This document shows positions 44,750-53,372 of a stretch of 64,000 bases of DNA, piece by piece (position 1 is the stretch's first letter; every line of letters starts with the position of its first letter). The position numbers and the translations under genes were made by a program. Under the pieces are notes generated by a model, which saw only the letters and a list, made by a program, of their open reading frames with translations, was not told where the DNA came from and did not search any database. This DNA comes from Pseudomaricurvus sp. HS19 (GTDB lineage: Bacteria > Pseudomonadota > Gammaproteobacteria > Pseudomonadales > Cellvibrionaceae), in the NCBI RefSeq assembly GCF_009857815.1, contig NZ_WVVW01000010.1:62001-126000 (forward strand), read 5' to 3'.

Positions 44750-44768
44750 GCCTTTCAATATGAAGCCG

Positions 44769-44908
44769 AAAAAGATCGCGCACGGGATAAGGTGAATTTT
44801 GGCTGTGCCGAAAGAGAGGATGGTCTGGGCCAGTGCGCTCCTACGGGTTGTCCGCGTTCCCTTGTAGGAGCTCACTCTGTGAGCGATCTTTTCGGGTGTG
44901 GCACAGCC
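44769..44908. repeat. Paired REP-like repeats forming a large inverted structure
   Basis: AAAAGATCGC (44770-44779) pairs with GCGATCTTTT (44883-44892). GGCTGTGCC (44801-44809) pairs with GGCACAGCC (44900-44908). GCTCCTAC (44837-44844) pairs with GTAGGAGC (44864-44871). The 13-mer AAAAGATCGCGCA is shared with the repeat at 26043. The composition (TGTAGGAGC..GCGATC) is like Pseudomonas REP/BIME units. It fills the gap between convergent genes. Confidence 0.65.
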
Positions 44909-44956
44909 CCGGACCACATTATCCTGCCGTGGCCGCAGGGGATTATCTTTCTGTAA

Positions 44957-45475
44957 TCAGTTGGACGGGTGATCTTCCGCCGGAGCAGTGGGAGCTAACA
45001 GCAACTGCATCAGCTTGGGAATGGCCATGATAGCCAGCAGCAACAGCGGTCCTCCGACCACTACCATACCCAGCCATAACCAGGGCGCGGGATTGCCGGC
45101 GCTGGCGGCAACGCCGCTGATCAGGTAGAACATAAAGGCGTAGTTGTTAAACACCGCGGGAATCACGGTGCCAAAGGCAACGATGGCGTAAACCACCAGG
45201 CAGATGAACAACAGCCGCGCGCTGCTTACCGGCAGCCACTCCTGCGCAGCTCCCACAAACGCCACCGTCGCCACATAACAGAGAATACCAACGGCACCGC
45301 CGCAGATCAGGTGGTGAGCCCGACTGCGATCCATGTGCATCTCAAAAAAGAAGATCATCAGCAGAAACAGTGGCCACCCCGGCAGGTGCCATTGGTGCAG
45401 TAACAGTTCCACCGCGATGATCAGAACAATCAGAAAGGCGCCGAAGATCAGTCGTTGTTTATCGATACGTCCCAT
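44957..45475 (-). CDS. Small multi-spanning membrane protein, unknown
   Basis: 172 residues from the ATG at 45475 with GAGGAG upstream; the longer frame above it overlaps the HMG-CoA reductase gene in another frame. Five or six hydrophobic helices cover most of the chain, and the cytoplasmic tail is short and Pro-rich. I do not recognise the family. It lies 22 bp after the HMG-CoA reductase gene on the same strand and is probably cotranscribed with it. Confidence 0.65.
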   Translation of the reverse strand: MGRIDKQRLIFGAFLIVLIIAVELLLHQWHLPGWPLFLLMIFFFEMHMDRSRAHHLICGGAVGILCYVATVAFVGAAQEWLPVSSARLLFICLVVYAIVAFGTVIPAVFNNYAFMFYLISGVAASAGNPAPWLWLGMVVVGGPLLLLAIMAIPKLMQLLLAPTAPAEDHPSN

Positions 45476-45497
45476 AGGTTTCACTCCTCGCGTTGGT

Positions 45498-46673
45498 TCA
45501 GGGGCGATTGCGTCCCAGTTCATCGTGGCTGCTGACCCACTCTTCAGAGACCACCGCGGCCCCCAGTGAGATCTCGCCACAGAGCACGGTGGCGGCAATA
45601 ATCTCGGCCAGCTTTTTGGCCTTGCCCTCGCCGTAGCAGCCGAGCACTTCCAGGCATTCGCGCTGGGTCGCCAGCCCCGTGCCACCACCGTAACTGGCGA
45701 CAATCAGTGAGGGCAGCGTGACGGAGTAGTAGTAGTCACCATCCGGAGTCACTTCGGCGTAGACCAGGCTGGCGTGGGACTCGGCCACATTGGCTTCGTC
45801 CTGGCCGGTGGCGATAAATACCGAGGCGATGCCGTTGGCCGGGTGTACGCCGTTGTGCACGGCGCCGGCCATCAGGCCGCCCAGTTGGGAAGTGCGGCGC
45901 GCGGCGTACATGGCTTCAGGTGAGGTCCGCAGGCGCTCGATGATCAGCTGCCGGGGCAGGGTGACTTCAGCAATCACCCGCTTGCCGCGTCCATTGAGGG
46001 TGTTGAGCTGTGAATGTTTTTTATCAGTGTCCATATTGCCGGACAGGAAGTGGTAGCCGATGGGGCCAGGGTAGTTATTGCTGATCCATTGGCAGGCGGC
46101 GTAGGTGGCTTTGCCGGTCATGTTCTGGCCGGCGGCATCGCCGGTGGTGAAGTTGAAGCGCAGGTACTGCATGCGACTGGCGGCATACTGTTCAATGTTA
46201 CGCAGTTTGCCGATACGGGTAGTGGTTTCCGCGGCACTCTTGATGGCTTCGAAATTGTCGGTGACCCAGTGGCTGAAGGCGCGGGCATCGCGGGCGTTGT
46301 CAAAGGCAAAGACCGGCGCCCGTTGCATGGCGTCGTTGACTACCGTGGTAGTGATGCCGCCGGCGGCGCGGGTGATGTTCATGCCGCGGCTGTAGCTGGC
46401 CAACAGGGTGCCTTCGGTCGTGGCCATGGGCACGTAAAAATCCCCCTGGGCATATTCACCGTTAACCCTCAGGGGACCGGCGAAGCCTAGTGGCATTTGC
46501 ACGACACCGGAAAAGTTCTCGATATTACCTGGCAGGATGGCGGGATCAAACGAGAAGCGTCCGGTGTGTTCAAGGCTGGCGCCAGTGGCTTCTTCCACAA
46601 AGCGGCGGCGTTCAGCCGCGGCTTCGCGGCTGTAATCATTATCTTTGTTGCGGGGAATGGCATCGGCTTTCAT
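45498..46673 (-). CDS. Class I-type hydroxymethylglutaryl-CoA reductase
   Basis: 391 residues, soluble. The HMG-CoA reductase signatures are all present: ENFSGVVQMPLGFAGP, TTEGTLLAS (catalytic E87), TDKKHSQLN (K218), GRGKRVIAE, ATGQDEANV (D292), GGGTGLATQ and a C-terminal flap WVSSHDELGRN with H383. The order and the CYGEG..CGEISL..SSH..NR end follow class I (eukaryotic, archaeal) rather than class II enzymes. It interconverts HMG-CoA and mevalonate. No other mevalonate-pathway gene is in the window, so the direction of use is open. The neighbours are a thioesterase and an alcohol dehydrogenase. Confidence 0.92.
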   Translation of the reverse strand: MKADAIPRNKDNDYSREAAAERRRFVEEATGASLEHTGRFSFDPAILPGNIENFSGVVQMPLGFAGPLRVNGEYAQGDFYVPMATTEGTLLASYSRGMNITRAAGGITTTVVNDAMQRAPVFAFDNARDARAFSHWVTDNFEAIKSAAETTTRIGKLRNIEQYAASRMQYLRFNFTTGDAAGQNMTGKATYAACQWISNNYPGPIGYHFLSGNMDTDKKHSQLNTLNGRGKRVIAEVTLPRQLIIERLRTSPEAMYAARRTSQLGGLMAGAVHNGVHPANGIASVFIATGQDEANVAESHASLVYAEVTPDGDYYYSVTLPSLIVASYGGGTGLATQRECLEVLGCYGEGKAKKLAEIIAATVLCGEISLGAAVVSEEWVSSHDELGRNRP

Positions 46674-46719
46674 GTCTGTGTTCTCTCTGAGTGATTCTTT
46701 TTAAGGCGCTTTTGGCTGT

Positions 46720-47214
46720 TTAACCGACAAGCACCTGCTGCAGTCGCTGGCGCAGTGGCCCGGGTATGGGTACCGGACGTTCACTGTGACGGTCGACAAA
46801 TACATGGGTAAAGGTGCCGCAGGCGGCGGCCTGCTCCTCCCCCTGCCGGAAGATGGCGATACCGTATTCCACCGAGCTGTTGCCCAGCCGGTTAACGCGG
46901 AAGCCACCTTCGAGTTGGTCGGGAAAGGCAATGGCGTGTTTGTAGTGGCATTGTGAGTGAACGATGTAGCCGATCACTTCACCCTGATGTATATCCAGTC
47001 CGCACTCCTGAATCAGGAAGGTGTTGGCGACACTGTCAAAGTAGGAGTAGTAGTGCACGTTGTTGACGTGGCCGTAGATGTCGTTGTCCATCCAGCGGGT
47101 GGTGATGGGCAGAAACCAGCGATAGTTCTGTCGCGACAAATTTGCCGGATCATTTGCCGGGTTGTTTCCCGGGCTTTTTTCAGAGTTATTAGTGCTTGAG
47201 CTGTTCTGTGTCAT
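46720..47214 (-). CDS. Hot-dog acyl-CoA thioesterase (4HBT/FcbC-like)
   Basis: 164 residues from the ATG at 47214; an ATG at 47256 is also in frame. An Asn/Pro-rich N-terminal ~25 residues is followed by the domain with TTRWMDNDIYGHVNN, whose aspartate and HVNN are the active-site marks of 4-hydroxybenzoyl-CoA thioesterase-like enzymes. It hydrolyses an acyl-CoA, identity unknown. It lies 46 bp upstream of the HMG-CoA reductase gene in the same direction. Confidence 0.82.
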   Translation of the reverse strand: MTQNSSSTNNSEKSPGNNPANDPANLSRQNYRWFLPITTRWMDNDIYGHVNNVHYYSYFDSVANTFLIQECGLDIHQGEVIGYIVHSQCHYKHAIAFPDQLEGGFRVNRLGNSSVEYGIAIFRQGEEQAAACGTFTHVFVDRHSERPVPIPGPLRQRLQQVLVG

Positions 47215-47280
47215 AAGCCTGGCTCCGGGCAAGGGACAAGAAAATGATTGGGGCAAGAAGTCACAGGAGCGATGAATCCT

Positions 47281-48438
47281 TCAGAATGCGCTGCGATAAA
47301 TGGCCAGTGCATCGCTCTCCTGCAGGGGGCGCGGATTGTTGACCAGTAATCGTTGCTGTTGCATGGCGGCCGCGGCCAGCATGGGCAAATCCTGTTCCTG
47401 GACACCGGCGGTGCGGAGCCGCGCTGGCAGTGACAGCTGTGCAATCAGCGTTTCGAAATAGTCGATCAGCTGCTCGCTGCGGGTAGCCTCGCCGGGATGC
47501 AGTCGTGCAGGCTCCAGCAGCAGCGCGGCGAGCTCTGCATACCAGAATTGGGCCGCCGGCCGGTTAAAACGCAGCACTTCCGGCAGCACCAGCGAGTTAC
47601 TCAGTCCGTGGGGGATGTGGTAATGGCCCCCAAGGGGATAAGCCAGGGCATGAACTGCCGCCACCGGTGCATTGGCAAACGCCTGCCCCGCCAGGCAGGC
47701 GCCGAGCAACATGGCCTGGCGGGCGTTGATGTCTTCACCATGACGTGTTGCTTTCAGCAGGTTTGCCGCCAACAGGCGTAGCGCTTCTCGCGCCAACATA
47801 TCAGTGTAGGCGTTTTTTTTGTGAATGCTGGTATAGGCTTCCACCGCGTGCACCATGGCATCGATGCCGGTCATAGCGGTGATGTGTGGCGGCAATCCCA
47901 GGGTCAGTTCGGCATCCAGCAGGGCGCAGTCGGCGAACAGGTGTGAAGAGACCACGCCCATTTTGGTGGTGGCGCCGGTGGTGACAATGGCCACCGCGGT
48001 TACTTCGGAGCCGGTGCCGGCGGTGGTGGGAATCATGATCAGGGGCAGGCGCGGACCGCGGGCCTGCTCCACACCATAGATCTGTTCCAGACGCTCGCCG
48101 GAACGTGCCAGCAGTGCCACCAGTTTGGCCGTGTCCATGGAGCTGCCACCACCAAAACCGATGACGCCGTCAGCGCCACTCTCCAGTGCTACCTGCAGTG
48201 CTTCCTCCACCACAGTGTCGGGCGGATCGGCGCAGACCTGGTCGTAGACCAGTAAGGGCAGGCCGGCGTTATGCAAGGCGTTGCGCAGTGGTTGCAGCAG
48301 GCCCAGGGAGACAATACCGGGGTCGGTCACTACCAGAGGCTTGTGGATGTTGTAGTGGCGACAGATCTCGCCTATCCGGCGCAGGGCGCCAATTTCACTG
48401 ATGAGTTGACGCACGCTGGAAAAAGTAAACGGCTGCAT
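47281..48438 (-). CDS. Iron-containing alcohol dehydrogenase
   Basis: 385 residues from the ATG at 48438; the frame above it to 48552 looks non-coding. GFGGGSSMDTAKL (NAD binding), PTTAGTGSEVT and the metal-ligand region AMTGIDAMVHAVEAYTS with PLGGHYHIPHGLSN place it in the Fe-ADH family (PF00465). Such enzymes oxidise or reduce alcohols and aldehydes with NAD(P). It is the first gene of a probable four-gene minus-strand operon leading through the thioesterase and HMG-CoA reductase to the membrane protein. Confidence 0.88.
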   Translation of the reverse strand: MQPFTFSSVRQLISEIGALRRIGEICRHYNIHKPLVVTDPGIVSLGLLQPLRNALHNAGLPLLVYDQVCADPPDTVVEEALQVALESGADGVIGFGGGSSMDTAKLVALLARSGERLEQIYGVEQARGPRLPLIMIPTTAGTGSEVTAVAIVTTGATTKMGVVSSHLFADCALLDAELTLGLPPHITAMTGIDAMVHAVEAYTSIHKKNAYTDMLAREALRLLAANLLKATRHGEDINARQAMLLGACLAGQAFANAPVAAVHALAYPLGGHYHIPHGLSNSLVLPEVLRFNRPAAQFWYAELAALLLEPARLHPGEATRSEQLIDYFETLIAQLSLPARLRTAGVQEQDLPMLAAAAMQQQRLLVNNPRPLQESDALAIYRSAF

Positions 48439-48591
48439 GTCTGGCCCCGCGATATTGTTATTGTGACGGAGATTGCGCTGCGCAGGATCAACGTGTGAAG
48501 ACCAACCGGTCCGGTTCGGAGCGGCACAAGCCGGACACAACAAGTGCCACAACTTACGCAGGAATCGCAGGTAAACAGCTTAAAACAGTGT

Positions 48592-48645
48592 CCGCCGGGC
48601 ACAATGGCAAATCCGATCAGAAGGATTTACGAATTTGTCCGGCGG
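48592..48645. promoter_or_regulatory. Extended nested palindrome in a divergent promoter region
   Basis: CCGCCGG (48592-48598) pairs with CCGGCGG (48639-48645), and AAATCC (48609-48614) with GGATTT (48623-48628). GCACAA and TTTGT between them also pair in part. A separate 13-bp palindrome AACCGG-T-CCGGTT lies at 48504-48516. Both are in the 291-bp gap between the divergent Fe-ADH and flavin oxidoreductase genes. Confidence 0.45.
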
Positions 48646-48729
48646 CGTCGGCTTTGCATTTCGCGCTTGAATTCTGAAATTGTCACGCAGTAAGGTAGGC
48701 GGCACTTTTAACGGCAGCGAGGCATCGCC

Positions 48730-49845
48730 ATGAGTTCTGCAGATTGTCTGTTTACCCCTTTCACCAGTCGCAACCTCTCCCTCTCCAATCGCGTGGTGAT
48801 GGCTCCCATGACGCGCAGCGCGTCGCCGGGCAACATTCCCGGCCCGGCTGTGGCCGAGTACTACCGTCGCCGTGCCGAAGGCGATGTGGGTTTGATCATT
48901 ACCGAAGGCACTTGTGTAAATCATGTGGCTGCCCACGGCTATCCGGATGTACCCAATTTTTATGGCGAGCAGGCGCTGGAGGGGTGGCGCGAGGTAGTGG
49001 ATGCCGTGCACGGTGCCGGTGGCAAAATTGCCCCGCAACTCTGGCACGTGGGTGGTGTGCGTCGTCCCGCTAAGGGCGCTAACCTGCCTGGCGGCGACAC
49101 ACCGGGCTACAGCCCTTCAGGTATGTCCATGCCGGGCAAGGTGAACGGTCATGCCATGACTCTCGACGATATCGAAGCCGTGGTTAACGCCTTTGCCGAC
49201 GCGGCGGCGGATGCCCAAAAGGTGGGGTTTGACGCAGTGGAGATTCATGGCGCCCACGGTTACCTGATCGATCAGTTTTTCTGGGACCAGCTCAACCAGC
49301 GCACCGATGAGTATGGTGGAGACCTGGTGCAGCGCACCCGTTTTGCCACGGAAATTGTCAGTGCCATGCGCCGCCGGGTGGGACCGGATTTTGCCATTAT
49401 CCTGCGCTGGTCACAGTGGAAACTGCACGACTACAACGCGCGCCTGGCGACAACGCCACAGCAAATGGAGAGTTTCCTGCAGCCGCTCTGCGATGCCGGC
49501 GTGGATATTTTCCACTGCTCAACACGGCGTTTCTGGCAGCCGGAGTTTGAGGGCAGTGATCTCAACCTGGCGGGTTGGACGAAAAAACTCACCGGTAAGC
49601 CCACCATCTCTGTTGGCAGTGTGGGACTAAACGATGACTTCCTGCCGGAGGGCTCCAGTGACTTCAAGGATGCGGCGCCTGCCAGCCTGGACACTTTGCT
49701 GGAGCGGCTGGATCGTGGAGAGTTTGACCTGGTGGCGGTAGGCCGGGCCCTGATTGCCAACCCGGACTGGGCCCGCAAGGTGCGTGAGGGGGAGACGGAT
49801 CAGTTGCAGGCTTACGCCAAGGAGATGTTGCAGGAGCTCAGTTGA
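48730..49845 (+). CDS. Old yellow enzyme-family NADH:flavin oxidoreductase
   Basis: 371 residues, an FMN TIM barrel. SNRVVMAPMTRS, the IITEGTCV strand, the IAPQLWHVGGVR segment and the substrate-binding HGAHGYLIDQFFWDQLNQRTDEYGG are typical of OYE/12-oxophytodienoate reductase-like enzymes. They reduce activated C=C bonds of enones with NAD(P)H. It is transcribed alone, divergent from the Fe-ADH operon. Confidence 0.9.
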   Translation: MSSADCLFTPFTSRNLSLSNRVVMAPMTRSASPGNIPGPAVAEYYRRRAEGDVGLIITEGTCVNHVAAHGYPDVPNFYGEQALEGWREVVDAVHGAGGKIAPQLWHVGGVRRPAKGANLPGGDTPGYSPSGMSMPGKVNGHAMTLDDIEAVVNAFADAAADAQKVGFDAVEIHGAHGYLIDQFFWDQLNQRTDEYGGDLVQRTRFATEIVSAMRRRVGPDFAIILRWSQWKLHDYNARLATTPQQMESFLQPLCDAGVDIFHCSTRRFWQPEFEGSDLNLAGWTKKLTGKPTISVGSVGLNDDFLPEGSSDFKDAAPASLDTLLERLDRGEFDLVAVGRALIANPDWARKVREGETDQLQAYAKEMLQELS

Positions 49846-49876
49846 GCCCCTGCGTACAGGGTAAAAGTGGCCGGCC

Positions 49877-50866
49877 TCAGGCGATGCGGCTGGCCATCAC
49901 ATCCAGCACCAGCCAGACGTTGTAGATGGTGAAGGCCACTACCAGCAGGGCCCCGTTAAGGCGGGTAATACGACCCTTATTGCGGAATCCGTAGGCCATC
50001 AGGAAGAGGGCAGCGGTCAGTCCCATCATCATAGGCCAGTCGCGGGTCAGCACTTCCGGCAGCAGCTCCGGCATGGGCATGATGGAGCCGGCGATACCGG
50101 CGACCGCCAGAATATTAAACATGTTCGAGCCCACCACATTGCCGATGGCGATGTCGAATTCGCCCTTGCGCGCGGCCACTACAGTGGCCGCCAGTTCCGG
50201 CAGGGAGGTGCCGAGAGCGACAATGGTGAGGCCGATAATCAGGTCGCTGACACCCAGCGCCGTGGCAATCTCAACCGCTCCCCACACCAGGATACGGGAG
50301 CTGACTACCAGTAACAGCAGTCCCGCCAGCAACCAGAAAATGGCTTTTCCCAATGACATGGAGGGTTCGGCCAGCTCCTGCTCTGTCTCCTGCTCCAGGG
50401 CGTCACCGCGGCCACTGAGGGCGGAGTAGATGGACCAGCCGATGAGGGCGAAAAAGCCCGCCAGCAGCAACAGGGATTCGGTGCGGCTGAGGGAGCCGTT
50501 CCACAGCAGGGCGCCGAACAGGGCGCCAATGCCCAGCAGCAGCGGCAGTTCGCGGCGAACGATTTTCGAGTGCACCACCAGTGGTGTGACCATGGCGGTA
50601 GCGCCGAGGATCAGGCCGGTGTTGACGATGTTGGAGCCCAGGGCGTTACCCAGAGCCAGCTCGGGATTGCCGTCCAGTGCCGCCATGGCGGAGACCACCA
50701 TCTCCGGCGCAGAGGTGCCGAAGCCCACAATCACCATACCCACCAGCAGCGATGGCATGCCGGCGTGCAACGCGGTAGCCGCGGCGCCATCCACAAAACG
50801 GTCGGCGCTCCAGACCAGAATGGCAAAGCCAACCAGGATGGCAATTAAAGCCAGAATCATATTCAC
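49877..50866 (-). CDS. Ca2+/Na+ antiporter (YrbG-like CaCA family)
   Basis: 329 residues with ten predicted membrane helices in two inverted halves. The alpha-repeats are GFGTSAPEMVVSA...ALGNALGSNIVNTGL and ALGTSLPELAATVVAA...AIGNVVGSNMFNIL, the ion-binding motifs of the family. It exports Ca2+ in exchange for Na+ at the inner membrane. It is transcribed alone and converges on the flavin oxidoreductase gene. Confidence 0.92.
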   Translation of the reverse strand: MNMILALIAILVGFAILVWSADRFVDGAAATALHAGMPSLLVGMVIVGFGTSAPEMVVSAMAALDGNPELALGNALGSNIVNTGLILGATAMVTPLVVHSKIVRRELPLLLGIGALFGALLWNGSLSRTESLLLLAGFFALIGWSIYSALSGRGDALEQETEQELAEPSMSLGKAIFWLLAGLLLLVVSSRILVWGAVEIATALGVSDLIIGLTIVALGTSLPELAATVVAARKGEFDIAIGNVVGSNMFNILAVAGIAGSIMPMPELLPEVLTRDWPMMMGLTAALFLMAYGFRNKGRITRLNGALLVVAFTIYNVWLVLDVMASRIA

Positions 50867-51323
50867 CTCATCAATGTATGTTGTGCAGGGCGGTCAGGGA
50901 CACAGGACGCAGCCGTGCGGTACGGGCAGGATCGGCGAAGTATTGGAGAAGCGAGTGGTGCACGATCATGTCCGCTGGGGTGGTTGGCCAATACCAAGGC
51001 ACGCGCCAACGCCACCCCGCGCCAGTGCAGTGCCTTAGGTCTTGTCAATCCGGTACTACCAGGACATGACCGCCACGAACCGGAGGGTTCGGAGACTGTT
51101 GACGGCCATCTCAGTCAGGCTGAGAGACTACTCCCCTAAGAAGCGGGTGGAAGGCTACCGGTTTTGCCCCTGACTTGCAACGCTGGCCGCGGCACCGGGA
51201 GCATTTAAAGACCCGGGTGTAAGGTTTTGCTAACCTCGGGCGACAAAGGGAAAAAGAGAGGAATTTTCCGCCTGCTGCCGGGTCACAAAGCGGCAGAGGC
51301 CTGACCCCATTGCGAGACTGGTT
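50867..51323. other. 457-bp gap between divergent genes, with hairpins before msrP
   Basis: I see no gene. Three short hairpins lie on the msrP side: CGAACC-GGAG-GGTTCG (51076-51091), TCTCAG-N5-CTGAGA (51109-51125) and AGGTT-TTGCT-AACCT (51222-51236). This may be a structured 5' leader for msrP. A GGAATTTT.. region without a good ribosome site precedes the msrP ATG. Confidence 0.5.
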
Positions 51324-52313
51324 ATGATTATCAAGCGCCCAACTGACATCCCGTCCTCTGAAATTACCCCGGAGGCCATCTACCTGCGTCGCCGCGACTT
51401 TATGCGTGGCTCCCTGGCCGGCATCGCCGCCGGGTTGCTGCCCGGCAGCCTGATGGCTGAAGACTCGACGGCGCCAGCGGGGCAGGCACTGACGTATTCA
51501 CCGGTGGCGGCAGACGCCACCGATCAGGGATTTGACACCCGCGAGGCGCGAACCCCCTACGAACACGTTACCGGCTACAACAACTTCTACGAATTTGGCA
51601 TGGATAAATCGGACCCGGCCCAGTATGCCGGTAGTCTGGTCACCGACCCCTGGTCCGTGGAGGTGAGTGGTGAGGTGGAGAAGCCGGGCGCCTATGCGCT
51701 GGAAGACCTGCTGGCCAAAGTGCAGCTGGAGGAGCGAATCTACCGGCTGCGCTGCGTCGAGGCCTGGTCCATGGTGATTCCCTGGGTGGGCTTTCCGCTG
51801 GCGGACCTCATCAGGCAGCTGGGCCCCACCTCCAGGGCCCGCTACGTGGAGTTCAAGACCCTCTACCGTCCCAAACAGATGCGCGGGCAGCGCTCGGCCT
51901 TCAGCACCATCGACTGGCCCTATGTGGAGGGGCTGCGCATGGATGAGGCTATGCATCCGCTGACCCTTATGGCTACCGGCCTCTACGGCCGCAGCCTGCC
52001 CAACCAGAACGGCGCCCCGCTGCGTCTGGTAGTGCCCTGGAAGTACGGTTTCAAGAGCATCAAGTCCATCGTCAGTATCCGCTTTACCGAAAAGCAGCCG
52101 CAGACCACCTGGGCGCAGATCGCGCCGCGGGAGTACGGTTTCTACGCAAACGTTAATCCCCAGGTGGATCACCCGCGCTGGAGCCAGAAGACCGAGCGTC
52201 GGCTGCCCTCCACCCTGTTCAATCCCAATCGCATTGATACGCAGCTGTTTAATGGCTATGGCGAGCAGGTGGCCCATCTCTACCAGGGAATGGACCTGCG
52301 CAAATACTACTGA
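51324..52313 (+). CDS. msrP: Periplasmic methionine sulfoxide reductase catalytic subunit (molybdopterin)
   Basis: 329 residues. A Tat signal with the twin arginine in [20 protein letters not shown] (residues 22-41) exports the folded enzyme. The molybdenum-ligand cysteine is C144 in [11 protein letters not shown], as in E. coli YedY/MsrP. It reduces oxidised methionines in periplasmic proteins with electrons from MsrQ. Its stop overlaps the msrQ ATG by one base. Confidence 0.93.
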   Translation: MIIKRPTDIPSSEITPEAIYLRRRDFMRGSLAGIAAGLLPGSLMAEDSTAPAGQALTYSPVAADATDQGFDTREARTPYEHVTGYNNFYEFGMDKSDPAQYAGSLVTDPWSVEVSGEVEKPGAYALEDLLAKVQLEERIYRLRCVEAWSMVIPWVGFPLADLIRQLGPTSRARYVEFKTLYRPKQMRGQRSAFSTIDWPYVEGLRMDEAMHPLTLMATGLYGRSLPNQNGAPLRLVVPWKYGFKSIKSIVSIRFTEKQPQTTWAQIAPREYGFYANVNPQVDHPRWSQKTERRLPSTLFNPNRIDTQLFNGYGEQVAHLYQGMDLRKYY

Positions 52314-52930
52314 TGGCAATGGCGATGACTCTCTCACTCACCCGTAAAAAACAACTGCTGTTTGGCGCGTCACTGTTGCCGTTGTTGGGCTTTGTGGTGC
52401 AGCAGCTGGTGAGCGGTGGCGGCCCGGATCCGGGTAAGGATCTGGTGCTCCTCACCGGTGACTGGACCATACGCATGCTGCTGATTACCCTCGCTGTGAC
52501 GCCGGCCCGGCGCCTGCTGCACAAACCGCAGTTGCTGGCCTATCGCCGTATGCTGGGGCTGTTTACCGGCTTCTACGCCATGTTGCACTTCACCGCGGTG
52601 ATGACCTATGTTGTCGGCTGGAACTGGGGTCGCTTTCTCGAGGAGTTCAGCGAACGCCCCTATATGGCAGTTGGTATCCTCGCCTGGCTGTTGTTGTTGC
52701 CATTGATCGCCACATCCAACCAGTGGTCGCTGCGGCACCTGCGCCAGCGCTGGAACAAACTGCACAAGCTGGTGTACGTTATCGCCATTTTAGGGGTGGT
52801 GCATGTGGTCTGGCTGGTGCGTTCCAACTACGCCGAGGCGCTGGTTTATGCGCTGCTGACGCTGTTGTTACTGGGATACCGCCTGCTGCCATCTCGCACG
52901 GCCCGTAAACACCGGGCGCCTGTGTCCTGA
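52313..52930 (+). CDS. msrQ: MsrPQ heme b membrane subunit
   Basis: 205 residues with about six membrane helices of the ferric-reductase-like type (GLFTGFYAMLHFTAVMTYVVGW, RQRWNKLHKLVYVIAILGVVHVVW). The histidines in MLHF, KLHKL and VVHVVW are the expected heme ligands. It passes electrons from the quinone pool to MsrP. The start overlaps the msrP stop by one base, so the pair is translationally coupled. Confidence 0.92.
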   Translation: MAMAMTLSLTRKKQLLFGASLLPLLGFVVQQLVSGGGPDPGKDLVLLTGDWTIRMLLITLAVTPARRLLHKPQLLAYRRMLGLFTGFYAMLHFTAVMTYVVGWNWGRFLEEFSERPYMAVGILAWLLLLPLIATSNQWSLRHLRQRWNKLHKLVYVIAILGVVHVVWLVRSNYAEALVYALLTLLLLGYRLLPSRTARKHRAPVS

Positions 52931-52974
52931 TCGAATTCTGAATCAACCATGACCATTAACTTAAGGGAAGTCGT

Positions 52975-53340
52975 ATGAAAAAGTTACCAATGATTGCCGC
53001 CATCGCTCTGTCCGCGGCCCTGCTGGGGTGCTCCAAAAGCGAACTGCATGTCGCCATGGAGGATATGGGCGGTTCGCTGAAGGCGATCTACCAGACCGAA
53101 TCTCTGGATGAGATGAAGGCCCAGACCGATGCCTTCTTTGTGGCGCTGGAAAAAGCCAAAAGCCAGGTGGTCAATCCCGAAGACCAGGCCACCTTTGAAG
53201 AGGGCCTGAAAGAGGTGGAAGAGCTGGCTCTGCAGGTGAAGGCGGCACTGGAAGCCGGTGATGCAGCGGCTGCCAAGGCTCTGTTTCCGCAGCTGAAAGA
53301 TGTGAAAGAAGAATACCACGACAAGTTCGGTGTCGAGTAA
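52975..53340 (+). CDS. Cytochrome b562-like periplasmic lipoprotein
   Basis: 121 residues. A lipoprotein signal peptide ends in LLGC (Cys19), and the next residues SK do not give an inner-membrane retention signal. The mature part is a four-helix bundle. MEDMGGSLKAI aligns with the start of cytochrome b562, giving M28 as one heme ligand, and YHDKF near the C-terminus gives H115 as the other. It lies 44 bp after msrQ on the same strand, so it may be a soluble electron carrier or copper/heme buffer linked to MsrPQ. The family call is mine from motif alignment. Confidence 0.65.
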   Translation: MKKLPMIAAIALSAALLGCSKSELHVAMEDMGGSLKAIYQTESLDEMKAQTDAFFVALEKAKSQVVNPEDQATFEEGLKEVEELALQVKAALEAGDAAAAKALFPQLKDVKEEYHDKFGVE

Positions 53341-53372
53341 GCACCACCGGTAACGGCAAAATCAGAAAGCAG

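Noticed and set aside
51109-51125. TPP riboswitch (CTGAGA seen before msrP)
   Set aside because: The other conserved thi-box parts are missing and the downstream gene is not a thiamine gene.
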